Source: Collinsella sp. AF02-46-1 (lineage in GTDB: Bacteria > Actinomycetota > Coriobacteriia > Coriobacteriales > Coriobacteriaceae). From it: a DNA stretch of 18,274 bases. Numbering within the stretch: the stretch's first letter is position 1; each line of letters opens with the position of its first letter. Positions 1-5,453 of the stretch are shown here, piece after piece. A model generated the notes under the pieces. That model ran no database searches. It worked only from the letters and a program-made list of their open reading frames with translations, and had not been told where the DNA came from. The stretch covers positions 1 through 18,274 of the forward strand of contig NZ_QSBV01000026.1 of assembly GCF_003465825.1 (NCBI RefSeq). Reading direction: 5' to 3'. The translations under genes were made by a program, and so were the position numbers.

Positions 1-257
1 CCGGGCAGGTGGGCGACCGCCAGCCCCGCGGCGCGGGCGCGCCGCACGGCGAGGGACCCTATGTTGCGGAACTGGTCGACCACGACGAGCGTGCCGGCGG
101 GCGCGGAGGAGAACAGCGCGTCTAGAGCGCCCTCCCGGTTGCGGACGGGGGCGCTGGCCAGCACCTCCCCGCCGCGGTCGATAAGGCAGGCCCAGTGGGA
201 GGACTTGCCGACGTCCAGGCCGAGCACGGCCGCGGGCCTGGTGGATGGCGCTTTCAC
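1..257 (-). CDS. IS110-family transposase, N-terminal part (cut by window edge)
   Basis: About 85 N-terminal residues of a DEDD-type transposase/recombinase, read from GTG at 257 leftwards off the window. The start is preceded by GGAAGGA seven bases upstream. Visible family marks are GLDVGKSSHW (D15 would be the first acidic catalytic residue), a run ending in VVVDQ (D61, aligned with the second acidic position), and a G-rich turn ending in VAHLPG, typical of the RuvC-like N-terminal domain of IS110 elements. Members move by a circular intermediate and, in well-studied cases, use a bridge RNA encoded in a non-coding end. The C-terminal serine-containing domain lies outside the window, so it cannot be said whether the gene is intact. 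Base composition is higher in G+C than the AT-rich region to its right. Confidence 0.82.
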   Translation of the reverse strand, partial: MKAPSTRPAAVLGLDVGKSSHWACLIDRGGEVLASAPVRNREGALDALFSSAPAGTLVVVDQFRNIGSLAVRRARAAGLAVAHLP

Positions 258-506
258 GGTGGTATCCTTCCGGTAGTCGTTCGACCGGATGGCCTCCCCC
301 TCGGCACTCACATTACCAGCCGCGGCCTCTGCCCGGCACTTTCCTATCAGCCGTCGGGGGCGGCGCGTCCCGCGCCGGCAGCACCCAACGGGCCCTCTCG
401 GGGGCAGGGACGTTCGGCCGTGCGCGGGCGCCCGGTCGGCGGCCCGTTCTGGGCGCGCCTCAATCGTAGCCCGAGACGGGCCCGGGCTGACAATTTCGAC
501 TGTAAT
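258..506. other. G+C-rich non-coding stretch upstream of the IS110 transposase; possible IS end / bridge-RNA region
   Basis: There is no convincing gene here; the plus-strand open frames are G+C artefacts. The stretch lies directly 5' of the transposase, where IS110-group elements carry their left end and the DNA for the bridge RNA. It holds hairpins, for example CGGCGCG (361-367) with CGCGCCG (371-377), and TCCGG/CCGGA arms near 267-290. Composition drops sharply to AT-rich around 488-505, which may be the element boundary. The bridge-RNA reading is inference from position and structure only. Confidence 0.35.
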
Positions 507-563
507 GGACGTTCTTAAACGACTAGTCATTAAAGAACGTCCCCAATGACTATTCTTTTTTGA
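507..563 (+). terminator. Terminator with an overlapping alternative hairpin
   Basis: TAGTCATT (524-531) can pair with AATGACTA (545-552), followed by TTCTTTTTT, which looks like an intrinsic terminator on the plus strand. A second perfect stem, GGACGTTCTT (507-516) with AAGAACGTCC (533-542), overlaps it, so the two cannot both form with so short a connecting loop. It may end a former plus-strand transcript whose gene was lost or displaced by the IS, or act as a switch. Confidence 0.5.
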
Positions 564-880
564 CGGTTTGCTAGAGCATAACTAACGAAATTAGTCAAGT
601 CACGTCTGTTTAAACAAAATATCGAAGAGTAAAGCAGGTTCTTATCCGATTTAAATCGGTATTAATGAATGCTGTGCTTGTATCTGTTTTCTAAGATGGT
701 CAAACTAATTATGTTTAGCGAGGAATAGCTGAAAACCAGCGATGTAACCAATTTGTAACAAAGCAGGACGTTTAAACAAATAATCCAACCGTTCACATTT
801 TTTCCTATAATTTTGCCACGCTTGCGGCTATACTCTTTTTTGTCGTGTAGGAAATACGTAGACAAAAAGGAGGTTATGTG
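564..880 (+). promoter_or_regulatory. AT-rich control region upstream of the mannose PTS operon
   Basis: About 315 bases without a gene. Visible elements are a perfect 14-bp palindrome CCGATTTAAATCGG (646-659), two copies of GTTTAAACAAA (608-618 and 770-780) each centred on an 8-bp palindrome, two copies of TGTAAC eleven bases apart (743-748 and 754-759), and a consensus -10 hexamer TATAAT at 806-811 without a good -35. A strong ribosome site AAAGGAGG lies at 866-873. The repeated palindromes suggest binding sites for a sugar-responsive regulator that is not in this window. Confidence 0.45.
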
Positions 881-1870
881 ATGGTAAGTATTGTTCTTGC
901 TAGCCATGGTGACTTGGCGGCTGGAATCAAGCAGACGGGCTCGATGGTCTTTGGCGATCAGCCGTCTGTTGCCGTGGTCTCGCTCGAGCCGAGCATGGGC
1001 CCCGACGACTTCCGTGCCAAGGTCGAGGAGGCAATCGCTTCCTTCGAGGACCAGGAGCAGGTGCTCTTCCTCGTTGATCTGTGGGGCGGCACGCCGTTCA
1101 ACCAGATCAGCGGGCTCATCGAGGGCCACGATTCCTGGGCTATCGTCACCGGTGTCAACCTGCCTATGCTCATCGAGGCATATTCGCAGCGCTTTGACGC
1201 AAAGAACACTGCACATGCGATCGCAAAACATCTCGTGACTGAGGCTAAGGCCGGCGTGCGCGTCAAGCCCGAGTCTCTGGAGCCCGAGGAGAAGAAGCCG
1301 GCTGCGGCCGCCGCTGCTCCTGCGGGTGCCATTCCTCCGGGAACGGTGATCGGCGACGGGCACATCAAGATCGCCCACGTCCGTATCGACACGCGCCTGC
1401 TGCATGGTCAGGTGGCCACCACGTGGACCAAGCAGATCAACCCCAACCGCATCATCGTGGTCTCCGACGGCGTTGCTCACGACGAGCTCCGCAAGACCAT
1501 GATCGAGCAGGCTGCCCCTCCGGGAGTCCACGCCAACGTCGTGCCTATCAAGAAGATGGCCGAGGTCGTCAAGGACACGCGCTTTGGCGACACCAAGGCG
1601 ATGCTGCTGTTCGAGAACCCGCAGGATCTGCTCAGGGCCATCGAGGCCGGCGTCGACATCAAGGAAGCCAACATCGGTTCCATGGCCCACTCCAAGGGCA
1701 AGGTCGTCGTCACTAACGCTGTCGCTATGGGCGATGACGATGTCAAGACCATCGAGGCTCTCAAGGCCAAGGGCGTCAAGTTCGAGGTCCGCAAGGTTCC
1801 TTCGGATTCCTCCGAGGATCTCGACGCCATGTTGAAGAAAGCTAAGGCCGAACTGGCCGCTCAAGCATAG
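881..1870 (+). CDS. manX: PTS mannose-family EIIAB component
   Basis: A 329-residue fusion of the cytoplasmic phosphotransfer domains of a mannose-type sugar transporter. EIIA is N-terminal: SIVLASHG carries the HPr-phosphorylated histidine, H9. An Ala/Pro-rich linker (about residues 135-155) joins it to EIIB, where RIDTRLLHGQ carries the second phospho-histidine, H175, which passes phosphate to the sugar in EIIC/EIID. GTG at 878 and ATG at 881 are both possible starts; ATG 881 is chosen because AAAGGAGG (866-873) is then seven bases away. It is first in a tight operon with EIIC 18 bases downstream. Sugar specificity (mannose, glucose, fructose, galactosamine or other) cannot be read from the sequence. 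Length and layout match E. coli ManX. Confidence 0.95.
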   Translation: MVSIVLASHGDLAAGIKQTGSMVFGDQPSVAVVSLEPSMGPDDFRAKVEEAIASFEDQEQVLFLVDLWGGTPFNQISGLIEGHDSWAIVTGVNLPMLIEAYSQRFDAKNTAHAIAKHLVTEAKAGVRVKPESLEPEEKKPAAAAAAPAGAIPPGTVIGDGHIKIAHVRIDTRLLHGQVATTWTKQINPNRIIVVSDGVAHDELRKTMIEQAAPPGVHANVVPIKKMAEVVKDTRFGDTKAMLLFENPQDLLRAIEAGVDIKEANIGSMAHSKGKVVVTNAVAMGDDDVKTIEALKAKGVKFEVRKVPSDSSEDLDAMLKKAKAELAAQA

Positions 1871-1888
1871 TAAAGGAGGGTCCGATAC

Positions 1889-2707
1889 ATGTCTGCAATC
1901 ACTATTCTGCTTGTTGCGATTGTCGCGTTGCTTGCCGGTATGGAAGGCATTCTGGATGAGTTCCAGTTCCATCAGCCGCTCGTGGCATGCACGCTTATCG
2001 GTCTCGTAACCGGTCACCTTCAGGAGGGCATCCTCCTGGGCGGTTCGCTCCAGATGATGGCCCTTGGCTGGGCTAACGTCGGCGCCGCCGTCGCGCCTGA
2101 CGCCGCTCTGGCCTCGGTCGCTTCTTCGATCATCATGGTGCTCGCCCTCAACGGTGGCGCCACCGATTCGGCCAAGGCCGTTACCGCCGCCATCGCCGTC
2201 GCCGTCCCGCTGTCGGTCGCTGGTCTGTTCCTGACCATGATCTGCCGTACCCTGGCTACCGCTATGGTTCACGGCATGGACGCCTGCGCCGAGAAGGGCG
2301 ACTTCGCCGGCATCGAGCGTTGGCAGTACGCCGGCATCCTCATGCAGGGTGTTCGTATCGCCATCCCGGCAGTACTTCTGTGCATCATCCCGGCCGAGGC
2401 TGTTACCAACGCGCTTAACGCTATGCCCGATTGGCTGTCCGGCGGCATGGCTGTCGGCGGCGGCATGGTCGCTTCCGTCGGTTACGCCATGGTCATCAAC
2501 ATGATGGCCACCAAGGAGACCTGGCCGTTCTTCATCCTCGGCTTTGTCCTTGCTGCCATCCCTCAGCTCACGCTGATCGCCCTTGGCCTCATCGGCATCT
2601 CCCTTGCCCTCATCTACCTTGGCCTTAAGGATCTGGCCAAGCAGGGTGGCGGCATGGGCGGTGGCTCCGGTGACCCGCTCGGCGACATTCTGAACGATTA
2701 CGAGTAG
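1889..2707 (+). CDS. manY: PTS mannose-family EIIC component
   Basis: A 272-residue integral membrane permease subunit. Several long hydrophobic segments are visible: residues 3-20, a stretch with SLQMMALGWANVGAAVAPD typical of the EII-Sor family, and segments around 85-110, 150-170, 185-205 and 210-250. With EIID it forms the sugar channel at the membrane. The start ATG is eight bases after AAAGGAGGG. The C-terminus ends in a Gly-rich tail (GGGMGGGSGDP), common for EIIC of this family. It lies 18 bases after manX and 16 bases before manZ, so the three are cotranscribed. Confidence 0.95.
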   Translation: MSAITILLVAIVALLAGMEGILDEFQFHQPLVACTLIGLVTGHLQEGILLGGSLQMMALGWANVGAAVAPDAALASVASSIIMVLALNGGATDSAKAVTAAIAVAVPLSVAGLFLTMICRTLATAMVHGMDACAEKGDFAGIERWQYAGILMQGVRIAIPAVLLCIIPAEAVTNALNAMPDWLSGGMAVGGGMVASVGYAMVINMMATKETWPFFILGFVLAAIPQLTLIALGLIGISLALIYLGLKDLAKQGGGMGGGSGDPLGDILNDYE

Positions 2708-2723
2708 GAGGGGAGTGATACAT

Positions 2724-3644
2724 ATGGCAGAGAACAAGATTCAGCTCACCAAGGCTGACCGTAAGAAGGTTTGCTTCCGTCATCAGTTCCTTCAGGGCTC
2801 GTGGAACTACGAGCGTATGCAGAACGGCGGCTGGTGCTTCGCAATGATCCCTGCGATCAAGAAGCTCTACACCAGCAAGGATGACCAGATTGCCGCTCTT
2901 AAGCGCCACCTGGAGTTCTATAACACCCACCCCTATGTTTCCGCCCCCGTCATTGGCGTTACCCTCGCCCTCGAGGAGGAGCGCGCCAACGGTGCTCCGA
3001 TTGACGATGTCGCCATTCAGGGCGTCAAGGTCGGTATGATGGGCCCGCTCGCCGGCGTCGGCGACCCCGCCTTCTGGTTCACCCTTCGCCCGATTCTGGG
3101 CGCACTGGGCGCTTCCCTGGCCCTGTCCGGCAGCATCGCCGGTCCGCTGCTGTTCTTCTTCGCGTGGAACATCATCCGTTACGCTTTCCTGTGGTACACG
3201 CAGGAGTTTGGCTACAAGGTCGGCTCCTCCATCGCCAAGGACCTCTCCGGCGGTCTGATGGGCAAGGTCACCGAGGGTGCTTCCATCCTGGGTATGTTCA
3301 TCATCGGCGCCCTGGTCGAGCGCTGGGTGTCCATCTCCTTCACCCCGGTCGTCTCCAAGGTCACGCAGTCTGCTGGCGCCTATATCGACTGGGCCAACCT
3401 GCCCGCCGGTTCTGAGGGCATCAAGCAGGCACTGACGATGTACAGCTCTGTCGGTGCCAACGCACTCGACCCGGTGAAGGTCACCACGCTTCAGGCCAAC
3501 CTCGATCAGCTCATCCCCGGCCTTGCCGCCGTGTGCCTGACCCTTCTGGTCTGCAAGCTCCTCAAGAAGAAGGTCAGCCCGATCGTCATCATCCTGGCTC
3601 TCTTCGCCGTCGGCATCATCGGTCGCGTCTGCGGCTTCATGTAA
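2724..3644 (+). CDS. manZ: PTS mannose-family EIID component
   Basis: A 306-residue membrane subunit that pairs with EIIC. Family marks: an N-terminal FRHQFLQGSWNYERMQ, then NTHPYVSAPVIGVTLALEEE, then GPLAGVGDPAFWFTLRPI, all strongly conserved in EIID. Hydrophobic segments cluster in the C-terminal half, around 120-150, 180-200, 255-275 and 280-303. An in-frame GTG at 2715 would add three residues but sits beside the ribosome site AGGAGGGG (2707-2714); ATG at 2724, nine bases downstream, is the better start. It is last in the man operon, and a hairpin follows at 3701. Confidence 0.95.
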   Translation: MAENKIQLTKADRKKVCFRHQFLQGSWNYERMQNGGWCFAMIPAIKKLYTSKDDQIAALKRHLEFYNTHPYVSAPVIGVTLALEEERANGAPIDDVAIQGVKVGMMGPLAGVGDPAFWFTLRPILGALGASLALSGSIAGPLLFFFAWNIIRYAFLWYTQEFGYKVGSSIAKDLSGGLMGKVTEGASILGMFIIGALVERWVSISFTPVVSKVTQSAGAYIDWANLPAGSEGIKQALTMYSSVGANALDPVKVTTLQANLDQLIPGLAAVCLTLLVCKLLKKKVSPIVIILALFAVGIIGRVCGFM

Positions 3645-3700
3645 GCACGCTTCGGCTTAAGACCGAGAGTTGCTAGGCAAGGGCTTTTGAGCCATTGAAA

Positions 3701-3745
3701 CGGACCGCACCCGGTGGGTACACTGGATGCGGTCCGATTGTTTTT
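3701..3745 (+). terminator. Hairpin with T-run between manZ and manO
   Basis: CGGACCGCA (3701-3709) pairs perfectly with TGCGGTCCG (3728-3736), followed by ATTGTTTTT. It lies between manZ and the DUF956 gene, so it probably ends most man transcripts and lets some read through. The ribosome site of the next gene begins only four bases after the T-run. Confidence 0.75.
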
Positions 3746-3764
3746 ATTGGAGGGCGAGGCGCGT

Positions 3765-4163
3765 ATGGCGCAATCTCAGAACAGCACGGTCGATTTGGCA
3801 ACGCCGGCAACCTGCCTGATGGGGCTTACCAGTCACGGTAACGTGATGGTGGGCAATAAGGCGTTTGAGTACTATAACGAGCGTAATCCCGAGGATTATA
3901 TCCAAATCCCGTGGGACGAGGTCGACTATATTGCCGCCGAGGTTTTGCGCGGCACCAAGAAGATTACGCGTTTTGCCATCTTTACCAAAGAGAATGGCCA
4001 CTTTACGTTTTCGACGCGCAATGACAAGGAAACGCTTCGCGCGGTGCGTAAGTACATTGACGAGGACAAGCTCGTTCGTTCGCCCGACTTTATCGATGTG
4101 ACGGCCAAGGGCGCCAAGAGCATCCCCTCCGTTATCAAAAACCTTTTCCACAAAGGCAACTAG
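3765..4163 (+). CDS. manO: ManO-like DUF956 family protein
   Basis: A 132-residue cytoplasmic protein of the DUF956 family, which in many Gram-positive bacteria lies just behind mannose PTS genes. Recognisable segments are NVMVGNKAFEYYNERNPEDY near residue 28, IQIPWDEVDYIAAEV, and RFAIFTKENGHFTFSTR in the middle. No membrane segment or signal peptide is seen. The start ATG 3765 is ten bases after GGAGGG (3749-3754); an upstream in-frame start would lie inside the terminator hairpin. The family is thought to adjust expression or activity of the mannose PTS, but its mechanism is not visible here. Neighbourhood and sequence agree on the family. Confidence 0.85.
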   Translation: MAQSQNSTVDLATPATCLMGLTSHGNVMVGNKAFEYYNERNPEDYIQIPWDEVDYIAAEVLRGTKKITRFAIFTKENGHFTFSTRNDKETLRAVRKYIDEDKLVRSPDFIDVTAKGAKSIPSVIKNLFHKGN

Positions 4164-4173
4164 TCATTAAAGA

Positions 4174-4195
4174 GCGCCCCCTCAAAGTGGGGCGC
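4174..4195. terminator. Hairpin after manO
   Basis: GCGCCCC (4174-4180) and GGGGCGC (4189-4195) form a perfect 7-bp stem with an 8-base loop, eleven bases after the manO stop. No T-run follows on the plus strand, so termination strength is uncertain. The preceding 22 bases (4160-4181) match 523-544 at 20 positions. Confidence 0.5.
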
Positions 4196-4216
4196 AGTCT
4201 CCCATGTGGCTCGATC

Positions 4217-4402
4217 GGGAAAGTGCATCCCAGTTCGAGCGTCGATTCCGGGATGTAGTTTCCGGAACGGGGTCGTTTGGGAAACCGTGTCCCGTTTCGA
4301 GCCGAAATTCTGGGTCACAGTTTCCTAGCAAGGTCTCATGGGGAAAGTCTGACCCAGAATTTGCCTGGATAGTGGGACGCACTTTCCGGAGGGCTGTTCC
4401 AC
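4217..4402. repeat. Three tandem 62-bp units, each an inverted repeat
   Basis: The motif GGGAAA-N6-CCC starts at 4217, 4279 and 4341, and its near-reverse-complement GGG-N6-TTTCC starts at 4250, 4312 and 4374. Spacing is exactly 33 and 29 bases in alternation, giving a 62-base period. Each unit can fold into a hairpin of about 47 bases. Sequences between the motifs have diverged while spacing has not. It fills the gap between manO and the tRNA and contains no credible gene. Confidence 0.8.
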
Positions 4403-4468
4403 CGCAACTTCGAAGAGTGGGTATACGCTGCATTACAGCGGCGTAAATCTGCTACACTAATACAACAT

Positions 4469-4544
4469 GCCTCCGTAGCTCAGGGGATAGAGCACCGCTC
4501 TCCTAAAGCGGGTGTCGACGGTTCGAATCCGCCCGGGGGCACCA
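4469..4544 (+). tRNA. tRNA-Arg (anticodon CCT)
   Basis: A complete 76-base cloverleaf. The acceptor stem GCCTCCG pairs with CGGGGGC (one G-T pair), with discriminator A and encoded CCA at 4542-4544. The anticodon stem CCGCT/AGCGG encloses a loop with CCT at 4502-4504, reading codon AGG. The T-arm carries GTTCGAATC. The mobile element has inserted into its 3' half, but the left attachment repeat restores the full gene. Confidence 0.96.
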
Positions 4545-4546
4545 GA
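4499..4546 (+). repeat. attL: 48-bp direct repeat in the tRNA-Arg gene
   Basis: Identical over 48 bases to 18121-18168. It begins in the anticodon stem and ends two bases past the CCA end, the usual target of tyrosine integrases that use tRNA genes. The base before and the base after differ between the two copies. Confidence 0.93.
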
Positions 4547-4553
4547 AAAATCG

Positions 4554-4594
4554 CAGGTCAGGAGTTAATTTTGCTTCTGACCTGTTCTGGTTTT
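4554..4594 (+). terminator. Element-borne terminator behind the tRNA
   Basis: CAGGTCAG (4554-4561) pairs with CTGACCTG (4577-4584), followed by TTCTGGTTTT. It starts just inside the element and probably replaces the tRNA's own terminator, which integration moved to 18177. Confidence 0.75.
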
Positions 4595-4625
4595 AGGGTT
4601 AAGAACTGCTTTTGTTTGTAAATCT

Positions 4626-4667
4626 GGTAAGTAAATAATTTAACTTACCGAGTTTTCCACTGAAAAC
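4626..4667. repeat. Two small hairpins inside the left end
   Basis: GGTAAGT (4626-4632) pairs with ACTTACC (4643-4649), and GTTTTC (4652-4657) with GAAAAC (4662-4667). They lie between attL and the phased CCATTTTGG repeats. They may help recombinase or accessory-protein binding; no function is shown. Confidence 0.45.
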
Positions 4668-4676
4668 AGGAAATCA

Positions 4677-4840
4677 CCATTTTGGGGATAAAAAGTTTTC
4701 AACAGCCGTTAGTCGGTTCCATTTTGGTGAAGCGCTTCCTCAATTTGGGTAAAAAATTTCACCATTTTGATGATTCGGCTGCTTTGAGTTTTTGATAAAA
4801 ACGCCTGTTCAGAAGCTTGCGCAATACCCATTTTGGTGAA
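4677..4840. repeat. Phased CCATTTTGG repeats (arm-type sites or iterons)
   Basis: CCATTTTGGTGAA occurs at 4719-4731 and 4828-4840; shorter matches CCATTTTGG at 4677, CCATTTTGATGA at 4762, and a weak CAATTTGGGT at 4741. Start distances are 42, about 21, about 22 and 66 bases, close to multiples of two helical turns. Their position 130-300 bases inside attL fits integrase arm-binding sites; iterons or operator sites for the nearby regulator are alternatives. Confidence 0.6.
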
Positions 4841-4873
4841 ACCAATTAATAGAGAAATATACTATAAAGATAT

Positions 4874-5050
4874 AGGGACGGCGATGCCGTCCTCTTCGCT
4901 CGCGAAGCTCGCTGCGCGGCCACGTACCGTGTCCTTGCCGCCGACTAAGCCGTCGATAAAGATAGGGACAGCGATGCTGTCCCCCTTCGCTCGCGAAGCT
5001 CGCTGCGCGGCCACGTACCGTGTCCTTGCCGCCGGCTACGCCGCCGATTT
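4874..5050. repeat. 91-bp imperfect tandem duplication with a conserved hairpin
   Basis: Two copies start at about 4874 and 4964. Each opens with a hairpin (GGACGGC/GCCGTCC at 4876-4892; GGGACAGC/GCTGTCCC at 4965-4983, loop GAT in both) followed by the same run of roughly 50 bases beginning TTCGCTCGCGAAGCTCGC. One stem base pair is changed on both sides (G-C to A-T), which keeps the pairing. A degenerate third TTCGCTCACTTCGTTCGC follows at about 5052. No gene is evident. Confidence 0.75.
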
Positions 5051-5080
5051 ATTCGCTCACTTCGTTCGCTGATTGATGGA

Positions 5081-5329
5081 CTAATCCGATTTATCGCTGA
5101 CACCAGTCATAAGTGCAGCAATTGATATGTTGAATCCATTGGCAATTTTAGAGAGGTTAGAAAGACTGACATTTCTTCGTCCGACTTCAATGCTCGCGTA
5201 GTAGGAACGATCCATCTCAATCAAATTGGCGAACTGCTCCTGGCTGTACCCGAGTCCAGCGCGGAGCTCTTTGCATCTCATGCCGAATGATTTCTGAAGC
5301 GTCTTCGTATCCATGACAAAAAGAGTCAT
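5081..5329 (-). CDS. XRE-family helix-turn-helix regulator
   Basis: An 82-residue single-domain DNA-binding protein. The Cro/CI-type fold spans residues 17-75: MRCKELRAGLGYSQEQFANL (helices 1-2), then a recognition-helix region around MDRSYYASIEVGRRNVSLS, then LSKIANGFNISIAALM. Methionines at residues 1 and 6 (5329 and 5314) are both possible starts, and neither has a clear ribosome site. The start region is a 9-bp palindrome. It is transcribed divergently from the surface-protein gene, with about 125 bases between them, so it probably represses itself, the surface gene, or both. Elements of this type often control excision with such a protein, so a role in element control is an alternative. 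Confidence 0.85.
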   Translation of the reverse strand: MTLFVMDTKTLQKSFGMRCKELRAGLGYSQEQFANLIEMDRSYYASIEVGRRNVSLSNLSKIANGFNISIAALMTGVSDKSD

Positions 5330-5361
5330 GGATTGTTGTATTTATGCCAACGGACTATATA
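5309..5361. promoter_or_regulatory. Palindromic operator and adjoining promoter for the surface-protein gene
   Basis: ATCCATGAC (5309-5317) and GTCATGGAT (5325-5333) form a perfect 9-bp inverted repeat over the regulator's start codons. Its right end touches a plus-strand promoter candidate: TTGTTG (5333-5338), 17 bases, TATATA (5356-5361). A protein bound here would block both directions. The regulator's own protein is the natural candidate. Confidence 0.5.
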
Positions 5362-5453
5362 CAATAATCCCTGTTAAGGCGCATAATTACCTTTATTGGA
5401 AAGAGTTCTGATGCCCAGTCGGATAGGGCACGGAAAAGGAATGGAACAGCACA

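Noticed and set aside
61..549. Several plus-strand open frames
   Set aside because: They lie opposite the IS110 transposase or in its G+C-rich upstream region, have Arg/Pro/Ala-rich translations and lack ribosome sites.
806..834. A sigma-54 promoter before manX, suggested by TTGCCACGCTTGC
   Set aside because: The invariant GG of the -24 element is missing, and sigma-54 is not expected in this kind of organism.
662..2737. A 691-codon open frame on the minus strand
   Set aside because: It lies opposite manX and manY, which have clear families, ribosome sites and operon spacing. Its translation is rich in Asp, Gly and His without any motif, as expected for an antisense frame in G+C-rich DNA.
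4217..4402. A CRISPR array
   Set aside because: There are only three units, the repeat itself is strongly diverged, the motif alternates in orientation, and there are no cas genes.
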